Below are positions 41,441 through 50,316 of a DNA stretch of 64,000 bases, in pieces (the first letter of the stretch is position 1; each line of letters starts with the position of its first letter). The translations under genes were made by a program, and so were the position numbers. The notes beneath the pieces were generated by a model. The model saw only the letters and a list, made by a program, of their open reading frames with translations, was not told the origin of the DNA and made no database searches. This DNA is from Halomonas sp. 7T (GTDB taxonomy: Bacteria; Pseudomonadota; Gammaproteobacteria; Pseudomonadales; Halomonadaceae), in NCBI RefSeq assembly GCF_025643255.1, contig NZ_CP087112.1, positions 310,001-374,000 on the forward strand. The letters are read 5' to 3'.

Positions 41441-43624
41441 ATGGAAATCAAAGTTAACTATCTCGATAACCTTCGCCTAGAGGCGAAGTTCGACGACTTC
41501 ACGGTGATCTCTGATCAGCCGATTCGCTACAAAGGCGACGGCTCCGCTCCCGGCCCGTTTGACTACTTCTTGGCGTCGTCGGCCATGTGCGCGGCTTACT
41601 TCGTTAAAGTGTATTGCAACGCGCGCAATATCCCCACTGAGAACATTCGTCTTTCTCAGAACAACATTGTCGACCCAGAAAACCGCTACAAGCAGATTTT
41701 CAAAATCCAGGTCGAGCTGCCGGAAGATATCTCCGCGAAAGACCGCGAAGGCATCCTGCGCTCCATCGACCGCTGCACGGTGAAGAAGGTGGTGCAGGAA
41801 GGACCCGATTTTCAGATTGAAGTAGTCGAAAATATCGACGAAGACGCCCAGGCACTGTTAATGGGCGCGCCAGAAGGCAGTACGACCTACATCCCAGGCA
41901 AAGACCTGCCGCTGGAACAGACAATTGCCAATATGAGCGCGATGCTGGCGGATCTCGGCATGAAAATCGAGATCGCCTCTTGGCGTAATATCGTGCCCCA
42001 CGTCTGGTCGCTGCATATTCGTGATGCGGCATCGCCGATGTGTTTTACCAACGGCAAAGGCGCCACCAAAGAGAGCGCACTCTGCTCGGCGCTGGGCGAG
42101 TTTATCGAACGTCTGAGCTGCAACTTCTTCTATAACGATCAGTTCTTCGGAGAAGAGATTGCGAACAGTGAGTTTGTTCACTACCCCAATGAGAAGTGGT
42201 TTAAGCCAGGGCCCAATGACGAGCTGCCCACCGAGATTCTCGACGAGCACTGTTTAGCTATCTATAACCCGGAAGGTGAGCTGTGTGGCTCGCACCTGAT
42301 AGATACTAATTCAGGCCGTGAGGATCGGGGTATTGTGTCGCTGCCGTTTGTGCGCCAAAGCGATGGCGAGACGGTCTATTTCCCTTCGAATCTCATTGAA
42401 AACCTGTTTCTCAGTAACGGCATGAGCGCGGGCAATACGCTGGTAGAAGCCCAGGTGCAGTGCCTCTCGGAAATTTTTGAGCGGGCGGTAAAGCGTGAGA
42501 TTCTTGAGCAGGAGCTTACTCTGCCCGACGTCCCGCAAGAGGTGCTGGCCAAGTACCCGGACATCTTGGAGGGCATTAACGCCCTGGAGGCTCAAGGGTT
42601 CCCGGTGCTGGTGAAAGATGCTTCCATGGGCGGTCAGTTTCCGGTGATGTGTGTGACCCTGATGAACCCGCGCACCGGCGGTGTGTTTGCCTCCTTTGGT
42701 GCCCACCCAAGCTTTGAAGTGGCGCTGGAGCGCAGCCTGACCGAGTTGCTGCAAGGCCGCAGTTTCGAAGGCTTTAACGAATTGCCGTTGCCAACCTTTA
42801 ACTCACAGACCGTCGCCGAACCCAACAACTTCGTTGAGCACTTTATTGACTCGTTTGGCGTGGTGTCGTGGCGCTTCTTTAGCGCCAAGCCTGATTTTGA
42901 GTTTAGCGAGTGGGACTTCTCTGGCAGCAACGAAGAGGAAGCCGCAACGCTGTTTGGTATTTTTGAGGAGCTGGGCGCAGAAGTGTACATGGCGGTACAT
43001 GAAGACCTGGGCGCGCCGGTGTGCCGCATCCTGGTGCCGGGCTACTCTGAGGTCTACCCGATTGAAGATCTGATTTGGGATAACACCAACAAGGCGCTGG
43101 ATTACCGCGATGATATTCTCAACCTGCACCGTCTAAATGACGATCAGCTCACCGATTTAGTTGAACGGCTAGAAGAGAGCCAGATGGATGACCATGCCGA
43201 TATCATCACACTGATTGGTATCGAGTTTGATGAGAACACCGTGTGGGGCCAACTGACGATTCTGGAATTGAAGCTGCTGGTGTATCTGGCGCTACAGCGT
43301 CACGAAGAAGCGTTGGACTGTGTGCAGATGTTCCTGCAGTACAACGATAACACCGTGGAGCGTGGCCTGTTCTATCAGGCGGTGAATGCGGTGCTGGAAA
43401 TTGTGCTGGATGACGAGCTGGAACTGGATGACTACCTGCCCAATTTCCAGCGTATGTTTGGTGAGGCCACCATGGCGGCGGTGGTGGGCTCAGTCAGTGG
43501 CGAGGTTCGCTTCCATGGCCTAACGCCAACGAATATGCAGTTAGAAGGCCTAGAGCGCCACCAGCGCCTGATCGAAAGCTATAAAAAGCTTCATGCGGCT
43601 CGGGCGGCAAAGGCGAATAGCTAA
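41441..43624 (+). CDS. OsmC-YcaO fusion protein
   Basis: This 727 aa protein joins two domains. Residues about 1-135 are OsmC-like, with the redox cysteines Cys50 (SSAMCAAYF) and Cys112 (DRCTVKK). Residues about 150-570 are YcaO-like, with ATP-binding segments ESALCSALGEFIERL and EAQVQCLSEIFERAVKR. A helical, TPR-like tail follows. YcaO enzymes activate amide backbones with ATP; E. coli YcaO helps RimO in methylthiolation of ribosomal protein S12. OsmC domains reduce organic peroxides. A GTG at 41399 is in frame, but ATG 41441 (MEIKVNYLDN) is the better start. No RiPP precursor or RimO gene is adjacent. Confidence 0.9.
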   Translation: MEIKVNYLDNLRLEAKFDDFTVISDQPIRYKGDGSAPGPFDYFLASSAMCAAYFVKVYCNARNIPTENIRLSQNNIVDPENRYKQIFKIQVELPEDISAKDREGILRSIDRCTVKKVVQEGPDFQIEVVENIDEDAQALLMGAPEGSTTYIPGKDLPLEQTIANMSAMLADLGMKIEIASWRNIVPHVWSLHIRDAASPMCFTNGKGATKESALCSALGEFIERLSCNFFYNDQFFGEEIANSEFVHYPNEKWFKPGPNDELPTEILDEHCLAIYNPEGELCGSHLIDTNSGREDRGIVSLPFVRQSDGETVYFPSNLIENLFLSNGMSAGNTLVEAQVQCLSEIFERAVKREILEQELTLPDVPQEVLAKYPDILEGINALEAQGFPVLVKDASMGGQFPVMCVTLMNPRTGGVFASFGAHPSFEVALERSLTELLQGRSFEGFNELPLPTFNSQTVAEPNNFVEHFIDSFGVVSWRFFSAKPDFEFSEWDFSGSNEEEAATLFGIFEELGAEVYMAVHEDLGAPVCRILVPGYSEVYPIEDLIWDNTNKALDYRDDILNLHRLNDDQLTDLVERLEESQMDDHADIITLIGIEFDENTVWGQLTILELKLLVYLALQRHEEALDCVQMFLQYNDNTVERGLFYQAVNAVLEIVLDDELELDDYLPNFQRMFGEATMAAVVGSVSGEVRFHGLTPTNMQLEGLERHQRLIESYKKLHAARAAKANS

Positions 43625-43662
43625 CCCGTTGGCTTTATCGTGATCAGCGCCATCTAGCGATC

Positions 43663-43696
43663 AACGGTGCGTCGCCTTACAAGGCGCGCACCGTTT
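43663..43696. terminator. Bidirectional terminator between OsmC-YcaO and EamA genes
   Basis: AACGGTGCG-T-CGCCTT pairs with AAGGCG-C-GCACCGTT around a 2-base loop, followed by TTTTG on the plus strand. It lies between two converging genes. Confidence 0.8.
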
Positions 43697-43698
43697 TG

Positions 43699-44568
43699 CT
43701 ATTTGCTTGAAGAGACGCTGAGTTTTGTTACGGTCGCGAGTATTAACGCCATGCCAACCATTTGAACAACGCCCAGCTGTTCGCTCAGTATAACAACGCC
43801 AAACAGCGTTGCCGTAACGGGCTCAACCATAGCAATCATAGAGGCGAGGGCCGCCGACGTATGGTGGATGCCTACGATATACAGTAGGAAAGAAAGCCCA
43901 GCGCCTAAAATGCCCAGCGCCAAAAACAGCGGTAAATCGGGCGTGCCTAACACGCTGATCGCTTGGTTGATATCAGTGGGCAGTATGAGAGCGATCGCCA
44001 GGATGGCAAAGGCAATAGAAAGTATCGCCTGAGGGCTACCATGGGGTGCGGCATATTTAAAACCAAAAATGAAAGCGGCATAGGAGAGACCCGCCAGTAG
44101 CCCAGCGCCTACCCCAAACAGTGACAGCTCGCTTGCGCCAATCTCATATAGCTTGGTCAGCATTACGATGCCTAGCATTACTAGAGCGATCGCCGTCCAT
44201 TTTGCAACCGTCGACTTTTCGAGCTTCAGCATAAAGGAGATTAGGTAAACAAATATCGGCGCGCAGTACATCAAGGTAGCGGCTACCGCCACATTACCGT
44301 AGTCAATACTGATAAAGTAGAACGTGAAATTACCCGCCACGCCAAGGCCAGCGATAACTGACCAAAACCAAAGTTTTTTGTTTCTTAGGCCGCTGTGCTT
44401 TCGCTGAAGCAGTAGCCAGAGTAGGGCAAAGAGAAGCCCGACGGCCCCGCGGTAAAATGACACGACGGATGCATCCCACCCATCGTCTAAAAGAATGCCC
44501 GCTATTCCCCCTGATACCCCCCAGAAAAAAGCGGCAAGCACAATCAATATGCTGCCTTTACTTAGCAT
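43699..44568 (-). CDS. DMT-superfamily EamA-type transporter
   Basis: This 289 aa protein has ten predicted membrane helices made of two EamA repeats (VLAAFFWGVSGGIAGILL in the first; SYAAFIFGFKYA opening the second, with MVEPVTATLFGVVILSEQL near the end). EamA proteins mostly export amino acids or metabolites; no substrate can be read from the sequence. I place the start at ATG 44568, which has GGGAGAGG just upstream; an ATG at 44583 is in frame but lies before that SD. Confidence 0.87.
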   Translation of the reverse strand: MLSKGSILIVLAAFFWGVSGGIAGILLDDGWDASVVSFYRGAVGLLFALLWLLLQRKHSGLRNKKLWFWSVIAGLGVAGNFTFYFISIDYGNVAVAATLMYCAPIFVYLISFMLKLEKSTVAKWTAIALVMLGIVMLTKLYEIGASELSLFGVGAGLLAGLSYAAFIFGFKYAAPHGSPQAILSIAFAILAIALILPTDINQAISVLGTPDLPLFLALGILGAGLSFLLYIVGIHHTSAALASMIAMVEPVTATLFGVVILSEQLGVVQMVGMALILATVTKLSVSSSK

Positions 44569-44655
44569 AACCTCTCCCATCATCCATGATGTCGCCTACT
44601 ACAATGGCGTAGGTGTGGTCGACCAATGAATAAAACAAAAGCCCTAAAACAAGTA

Positions 44656-44676
44656 TGGCAGCCATATAGGCTGCCA
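44656..44676. repeat. Perfect palindrome between EamA and DUF3422 genes
   Basis: TGGCAGCC (44656-44663) and GGCTGCCA (44669-44676) flank ATATA. It is about 90 bases upstream of the leftward EamA gene and about 85 bases downstream of the DUF3422 stop. It could be a transcription-factor operator or a weak terminator; on the minus strand it is followed by ATACTTGTTTTA rather than an immediate T run. Confidence 0.6.
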
Positions 44677-44759
44677 AGATATAACTTAGTTTAAAGATAC
44701 ACATAACCTGCTTGTCGATGAAACCGTGGGCCAGGCCTGTGTCTCACCTTACTAGGTGG

Positions 44760-45992
44760 CTAGTGCTTTTTTACCTTCCAAATGCGCCAGGTGAGTGTCG
44801 CGATAGTAAGCGCACCCAGTGGGGCTAGCACGGCTGCGGCAACGTTAGGTTCGATATCGATGCCTAGCGCACGTAAGCTTTCCAGGCCTAACTTCATCAG
44901 GCTGAAAATGTAGTAGCTGATCACAATGATCGAAAGCCCTTCGACCGCTTTTTGTATTTTAAGCTGGCTACTGGCGCGCGCATCTAAGCTCTGCAAAATT
45001 TTATAGTTTTGCCCCTCGATTTCTACTTGAGAGCGTGTGCGTAGCAGATCATTCAAGCGCGTAGCACTGGTAGCGAGGGTTTCAACGCGACGGTTCATGG
45101 CATCGCAGTAGCGTATCGCAGGCTCGAAGCGGCGCAAGATAAACATGCCAAGCTGAGGATAGTGGCCGACCCGCTCTTCGCGCAGTTCACTGATGCGAGT
45201 AAACACGATACTGGAATACGCTTCGGTTGCGCTAAACCGCTGACGGGTTTGGACACCGCAGCGTTCAAGCTTTGCTGAAAGTAGCGTCAGGGCGCTTAGT
45301 AATGGTTCCGCCGGGGACGTGTGCTGCTCGGCGTGTTGGTTAGAGAGGGTCGACAGTTCGGCTTCGTAGTATTGCAGTTCACTGCTCAGTGCTTTTGCTT
45401 CAGGCAGCGCCAGCATGGCCATCATGCGGTAGGTTTCAATATCGAATAGGCGTCTTGCCATTCTGCCAAGCCGGTAGTTGTCCAAGCGGTCGTTGACCAG
45501 TAAAAAGCGGTTGATATGCCGTTCATCGAGATTGAAGTCGCTCCACACCGTGGCATCACCGCCTCCTACGCGCGAGCCGGCGGGCTTATCCAGTCCGTAG
45601 GCTTCAACGCTGCCAGCCCAGCGGTTGGCTGTTTCCACGCGTAGTGTGCTGGCGCTAATCATTTTGTCCGCATAGTCTGCCAAGACGCTGAGTAAAAACT
45701 CGGGCGGCGTTGGCCAGATTTGCGGGTCTTCACTGTTGGCTTGCTTAATGGTCAGGGTAAAAAACTCGGTGTGCCGTTCCCATTTCACCGAGCATGCTTG
45801 GTAGCTGACAATCTGCTGCACTTGTTCAGGGGTGAACGTTGCGCCCGTTGCGTCGGCAAGACGAGCGAGCAGCGCGTCAACATCATCGCCTTCAATAACA
45901 AAAGCGAAGTGATGCAGGCAGGCCGGGCCTTCAAAATAGATAGGGGGTCTTGCATGGAGCTCGTTATGGAGCGCCGCATGTTGATGATGCAT
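44760..45992 (-). CDS. DUF3422 family membrane protein
   Basis: This 410 aa protein matches the DUF3422 pattern: an N-terminal MHHQHAALHNELHARPPIYF, with the conserved NELHARP-type motif, and a C-terminal pair of membrane helices (about residues 345-365 and 380-400) preceded by a helical, possibly coiled-coil region. Function is not known. It is leftward and stands alone between EamA and the SpmAB-type gene. The start at 45992 is supported by conservation of the first residues rather than by a strong SD. Confidence 0.85.
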   Translation of the reverse strand: MHHQHAALHNELHARPPIYFEGPACLHHFAFVIEGDDVDALLARLADATGATFTPEQVQQIVSYQACSVKWERHTEFFTLTIKQANSEDPQIWPTPPEFLLSVLADYADKMISASTLRVETANRWAGSVEAYGLDKPAGSRVGGGDATVWSDFNLDERHINRFLLVNDRLDNYRLGRMARRLFDIETYRMMAMLALPEAKALSSELQYYEAELSTLSNQHAEQHTSPAEPLLSALTLLSAKLERCGVQTRQRFSATEAYSSIVFTRISELREERVGHYPQLGMFILRRFEPAIRYCDAMNRRVETLATSATRLNDLLRTRSQVEIEGQNYKILQSLDARASSQLKIQKAVEGLSIIVISYYIFSLMKLGLESLRALGIDIEPNVAAAVLAPLGALTIATLTWRIWKVKKH

Positions 45993-46046
45993 AGGTACTT
46001 ATCCAATATATTGTTATAGAAACACTATGTGTGGCTGAGTGGGTGG

Positions 46047-47285
46047 CTAGACGGCCTGGCCGAAAAACCAATAGCAGACGGCAATCGCCGTTAAAATACC
46101 TGCTGCATCGGCTACCAGGGCGCAGCCTAAGCCGTGACGAATACGGCGAATACCCACTGCGCCAAAGTAGACGGCAATAACGTAAAACGTGGTTTCAGTG
46201 CTGCCCTGTAGGGTGGCGGCCAACAGCCCTGGGAAGCTATCAACGCCGAACGTATCCATGGTTTCAATCATCATGGCGCGGGCACCGCTGCCGGAAAGCG
46301 GTTTTACAAAGGCCGTAGGTAGCGCATCTACAAAGCGGGTATCCCAGCCAATCCCTTCTACCAGCCAGCGTACGCCGCTTAAGCCTGCATCAAGTACGCC
46401 GCTGGCGCGCAGTACCCCCACAGCGACCAGCATGGCAATGAGATAGGGCAGCAGGGTGATGGTAAAACTGACGCCCTCTTTCGCGCCTTCAATAAATGCG
46501 TCATATACCTTCACACCCCGCAGCGCGCCCACCACTAAGAACATCATCACAATGCTAAAAAGCGTAAGATTACCCACGAGCGTTGACGCTGCCGCCAGCG
46601 CCTGTGCTGACATGCCCGCCAGCGTTGTCATTAAAAGCCCTAAGGCCAGCGCGGCGGCAAGTAAATAGGCCATTACGACAGGCTGCCAGAGCTTTAAGCG
46701 CTGCATTAACGCTACCGCAAGCAGCCCCGCCAAACTAGAGGCGCTGGTGGCGAGTAGTATCGGTAAGAAGACGAGCGTTGGCTCAGCAGCGCCTTGCTGT
46801 GCGCGGTACATAAAAATCGTCACTGGCAGCAGCGTGAGCGAGGACGTGTTCAGCACTAAAAAAAGAATTTGTGCGTTGCTGGCGGTTTCTTGACGGGGGT
46901 TGAGGCTCTGCAGCGAGTGCATCGCTTTAATACCAATCGGCGTGGCGGCGTTATCTAACCCAAGAATGTTAGCTGCAAAATTCATACTGATAAGCCCCAT
47001 GGCTGGATGACCACGGGGAACCTCAGGCATTAAGCGGCAGAACAGCGGGTCCAGCACGCGCCCTAATAGCCGTATCAGTCCTGCTTTTTCAGCAATCGAA
47101 AGAAACCCCAGCCACAGCGTCATGGTGCCCAGCAGTACTAAAATGATATCGACACTCACCCGCGCCATATCGAACAGCGACTGCACTAAGCGCGCAAAGA
47201 CCTCGCTGTCGCCCCCCACCAGCCACTGCCAGAGCGATGCGGCAAAGGCGGCAATAAAAAAACTTAACCAAATTCCGTTGAGCAT
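46047..47285 (-). CDS. Nucleoside-recognition (Gate) domain membrane protein, fused SpmA-SpmB type
   Basis: This 412 aa multi-helix protein carries two Gate/nucleoside-recognition domains, an SpmA-like half (MLNGIWLSFFIAAF and SMNFAANILGLDNAATPIGIKAM) and an SpmB-like half (LPYLIAMLVAVGVLRASG and LPTAFVKPLSGSGARAMM). In spore formers SpmA and SpmB affect core dehydration; in non-spore-forming gammaproteobacteria the fused form has no established role. It lies upstream of, and on the same strand as, nothing obviously related, though lysO follows on the right in the same orientation. Confidence 0.85.
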   Translation of the reverse strand: MLNGIWLSFFIAAFAASLWQWLVGGDSEVFARLVQSLFDMARVSVDIILVLLGTMTLWLGFLSIAEKAGLIRLLGRVLDPLFCRLMPEVPRGHPAMGLISMNFAANILGLDNAATPIGIKAMHSLQSLNPRQETASNAQILFLVLNTSSLTLLPVTIFMYRAQQGAAEPTLVFLPILLATSASSLAGLLAVALMQRLKLWQPVVMAYLLAAALALGLLMTTLAGMSAQALAAASTLVGNLTLFSIVMMFLVVGALRGVKVYDAFIEGAKEGVSFTITLLPYLIAMLVAVGVLRASGVLDAGLSGVRWLVEGIGWDTRFVDALPTAFVKPLSGSGARAMMIETMDTFGVDSFPGLLAATLQGSTETTFYVIAVYFGAVGIRRIRHGLGCALVADAAGILTAIAVCYWFFGQAV

Positions 47286-47369
47286 TGGGTGCGTGCATCC
47301 TGGGCATTGAAGCGATGGCGATATAAACCGTCAGAGCTGCTTATCCTAACCAATACGCGCTTACGATGA

Positions 47370-48302
47370 CTAACCGGAAAGCGAGAGAAAGAACAGAATC
47401 AGCGGCGGGGAGAGCAGCGAGAGGATAAAGCCGCTGACCACGGCCACAGGCACACAGGCCACGCCGCCATGTTGTTGGATGACGGGCAGGGTGAAATCCA
47501 TGGAGGTGGCCCCGCCGTAGCCAATCGCCAGGGCGGTGTGGCGGTGAATAACGAGCGGAATCAGGATAAACGCCAGCAGTTCACGGGTAAGGTCATTAAA
47601 AAATGCCACGCCACCCATCAGTGGTCCCAACTGGTCGCCAATCAAAATAGCGGAAAGTGAGTACCATCCAAAACCCGACGCCATGGCAAGGCCTTCATTC
47701 CAACTCAATGAAAGCAGCGGGGCGGCTACCAGCCCCGCTAACAGAGAGCTAGCCGCAAGGGTTAAGGCAATGGCCAACCCCAGGCGGTTGAGCAAAATTT
47801 GTTTTAACGGCATGCCCGAGTTGCGCAGCTGGCAGCCAATCAGCACCAGTAAAAGATACAGTACCCACTCTGCAAGCTGCTCTGCTGTGGCAAATAGGGG
47901 AGCGCCTATCCAGGAGCCAAATAGCAAGCCCAGCACCACCCCGGCGGTGACCACCGCGACTAACAGTAGCGACCCTGTCATAGCAGCTAACTTGCTGGTA
48001 GGCGCCCCTTTTACCACGGGTGAGGACCCCGCCTTTAGCGCTAAGCGTCGTGAGAGCCACCATAGCGCCACTAAGTTGCAGGCCGTGGTAATGCTAAACA
48101 ACAGCAGCGCATTGCCGCCCAGCCGTGACAGCTGGCTGGCGAGGTTCTCAAGCCCGGCAAGGCTAACCCCCATCAACAGCAAAATGGCATAAACCGATCC
48201 GCTAACGGCTCGGTTTATCAGGTCTAGTAAGTAGGGTGAGCGAATGCGTACTAAGTAGCCTAGTACCAGGGGCAGTAAAACGATCAGTAATCCTGAGAGC
48301 AT
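47370..48302 (-). CDS. lysO: Lysine exporter LysO family protein
   Basis: This 310 aa integral membrane protein has about eight to nine helices and matches LysO/YbjE (DUF340), an L-lysine exporter in E. coli. Features include LVLGYLVRIRSP at the start, acidic residues in membrane segments, and FGWYSLSAILIGDQLGPLMGGVAFFNDLTREL, the most conserved stretch of the family. Its ATG (48302) directly abuts the stop of the preceding DUF3108 gene, so the two are cotranscribed. Lysine is the likely substrate, but related diamines or thialysine are possible. Confidence 0.88.
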   Translation of the reverse strand: MLSGLLIVLLPLVLGYLVRIRSPYLLDLINRAVSGSVYAILLLMGVSLAGLENLASQLSRLGGNALLLFSITTACNLVALWWLSRRLALKAGSSPVVKGAPTSKLAAMTGSLLLVAVVTAGVVLGLLFGSWIGAPLFATAEQLAEWVLYLLLVLIGCQLRNSGMPLKQILLNRLGLAIALTLAASSLLAGLVAAPLLSLSWNEGLAMASGFGWYSLSAILIGDQLGPLMGGVAFFNDLTRELLAFILIPLVIHRHTALAIGYGGATSMDFTLPVIQQHGGVACVPVAVVSGFILSLLSPPLILFFLSLSG

Positions 48303-49031
48303 TTAGGGCGTTTCTACCTCGGCAGGTTTAAATTGCGTCATCGTCAGCTGTGTTTGCCGCCGGCCCTCTTTCTCATAGCGTGCCGAAAGCACTAGCCCTG
48401 GCCATTCAGGGTGGAAGTGAATCTGTAAATGGCGGTTTGGCTTTTCCACATCGAACAGGGTAACGCTGCGCGCTTCAAATTCACCTGCCGGAACGCTAAC
48501 CGTGCCAAGCTCGTGCGCATAATACTGAAAATGCTCGTCGCGTCCGCGGTGGTCGACGAATTCGATATCGCAAGGAGCGTCTACGGTGCAGCTCTCGTGA
48601 CCTGCTCGGCGGGAGAGGTCGAACAGCGCCGCCTGACGGTCAAGGGAGATAATGTCATCTTCAGAGAGTTGATAACTATCGCCTACGCCAAACAGCGAGT
48701 AGCTGCTGTTATAAAGCAGTGAGCGGGTTTCATCGTCACTTAGCGCAAAGCGGCTGCGCTCTTGGCCGCGCGCCACAGCGACAGAAAAACGCATATCACT
48801 CAGCCAGTGAAGCCCTTCATTGTTGAGCGTGTGAGTAATGGTCGCACTCGGCCAGCCGCGAATTTCAAGCTGGTACTGAGCCTCAAAGGGCTGCGGCATG
48901 GGCAGCAGTTGAGCCGTGGCATTAGGCGTAGCATCGGCGGCGCAAGTGCCGTAAATAACCAAGCTACCTATAGCCAGAGCGGACGCACGGTATATCTTGC
49001 TTTTAGTTGAACGCTGAGAAACGTTACGCAA
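48303..49031 (-). CDS. DUF3108 periplasmic protein
   Basis: This 242 aa protein has an N-terminal signal peptide (hydrophobic ASALAIGSLVIYGTCAA after a basic start) and a DUF3108 beta-rich domain (FEAQYQLEIRGWPSATITHT onward, including SYQLSEDDIISLDRQAALFDL). A pair of cysteines in ESCTVDAPCD could form a disulfide. The family is widespread in proteobacteria and of unknown function. The stop codon is immediately followed by the lysO start. Confidence 0.85.
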   Translation of the reverse strand: MRNVSQRSTKSKIYRASALAIGSLVIYGTCAADATPNATAQLLPMPQPFEAQYQLEIRGWPSATITHTLNNEGLHWLSDMRFSVAVARGQERSRFALSDDETRSLLYNSSYSLFGVGDSYQLSEDDIISLDRQAALFDLSRRAGHESCTVDAPCDIEFVDHRGRDEHFQYYAHELGTVSVPAGEFEARSVTLFDVEKPNRHLQIHFHPEWPGLVLSARYEKEGRRQTQLTMTQFKPAEVETP

Positions 49032-49111
49032 AAGCTCATCCTCCGTTGATGGTGTTGTCCTAAGAGACTTGTACCAGCGCTTGGTTCCTGGGTGCGAGTA
49101 TAGCGAGTGCG

Positions 49112-50047
49112 TCAGTATCCTGCGTCTGGATTAACCGTCTCGAGCGTTTCACCGGCTTCAAAGGCGCGAAGATACGAGATTACCTGGTCAATCGCATCGT
49201 TAAGCGGTGTGGGGCCGGCCATATGGGGCGTGATAGTAACACGTGGGTGCTGCCACAGTGGATGGCTGGCAGGCAGTGGTTCTTCGCAGAAAACGTCCAG
49301 CAGCGCACCGCGAAGATGCCCTGGCTGGCCATCTTGGCCAAGAGCCTCTAGTAACGCCTGCTCGTCGATAAGGCTGCCCCGGCCTGGATTAATGACACTG
49401 GCGCCTTGGGGGAGTGCTGCCAGGCGTTTAGCATCAAGAATTTGCTGAGTCTCTGCGGTATCAGGCAGCAGCGCTACGACGCACTGTACCTGACTTAACA
49501 GCTCATTGAGCCCGCTTTCACCATGCAGGCAGCGCACACCGCTAATCTCTTTAGGCGAGCGGCTCCAGCCCAGGGCGGGAAAGCCTGCCTGTGAAAGACG
49601 TGTTGCTACCAAGCGACCAATCGCCCCAAGACCCAGTACCCCCACGGGCCATTGAGATTTTTCAGGTACTGGGTGCGGTTGCCACTGGGCGTCACGCTGG
49701 TGTTGGGCGTAGCGGTCCATGCTGCGGTAAAAATGAAGTACACCATAAAGGGTGTAATCCGCGATCAGCTCGCCCATCCCCGCATCGCGTAGTTTCATAA
49801 TCGGCACATTACTGGGTAGTCCAGGCGTATTCAGCAGATAATCGACGCCAGCGCCTAAGTTAATAATGCCTTTCAACTGGGTTTGTTCCTGCAATAAGTG
49901 CGCCGGCGCTTTCCAAACCGCTAAATAATCAGCATGGGCGCGCTCTTCAGCTGGCGCCTCGCTCGTTAGCACCGTTGCGTGGGGGAGCGCTTTTTTAATC
50001 GCTGCCTGCCACTGGTCTGCGTCATCAATATGCACCACTATTTTCAT
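49112..50047 (-). CDS. ghrA: Glyoxylate/hydroxypyruvate reductase A
   Basis: GhrA reduces glyoxylate and hydroxypyruvate with NAD(P)H. The 311 aa product shows the D-2-hydroxyacid dehydrogenase plan: Rossmann motif VGVLGLGAIGRLVATRL, the arginine in VINPGRGSLIDE, the glutamate in DVFCEEPLP, and the catalytic histidine in TITPHMAG. Length matches E. coli GhrA (312 aa). It is divergent from doeA across a 269-base gap; a link to ectoine use is not evident. Confidence 0.92.
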   Translation of the reverse strand: MKIVVHIDDADQWQAAIKKALPHATVLTSEAPAEERAHADYLAVWKAPAHLLQEQTQLKGIINLGAGVDYLLNTPGLPSNVPIMKLRDAGMGELIADYTLYGVLHFYRSMDRYAQHQRDAQWQPHPVPEKSQWPVGVLGLGAIGRLVATRLSQAGFPALGWSRSPKEISGVRCLHGESGLNELLSQVQCVVALLPDTAETQQILDAKRLAALPQGASVINPGRGSLIDEQALLEALGQDGQPGHLRGALLDVFCEEPLPASHPLWQHPRVTITPHMAGPTPLNDAIDQVISYLRAFEAGETLETVNPDAGY

Positions 50048-50164
50048 ACCGTTTCCTCTGCTTAGCGTCGTGTTTTGTCAGCCTAGCATGTTGCGTACTA
50101 AAGGGAGCCCCACGCTGTTAGCACGTATATCATCGTCCAGTATGCACTTTTTGTAATAAAGGCT

Positions 50165-50195
50165 TTGACCGGCAACCAAGGGTGAGTGCTAGTAT
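50165..50195 (+). promoter_or_regulatory. doeA: Possible doeA promoter
   Basis: TTGACC (50165-50170) and TAGTAT (50190-50195) are 19 bases apart, longer than ideal, but the -10 is preceded by TGC, giving an extended -10 (TGCTAGTAT). It lies about 120 bases before doeA, in the divergent gap with ghrA. DoeX-type Lrp regulators often bind in such gaps; no site can be assigned by eye. Confidence 0.3.
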
Positions 50196-50316
50196 CGGCT
50201 TAAGACGACATTGGCGGGCCTACTGCGGCGGTGGCCAGGTCGATCCTGTGGCCCAGCGCAGCGCCTATTATGGGTGGTGTGATGGTTCTTAGTGATCTTT
50301 GATGGCGAGTTGCCCG

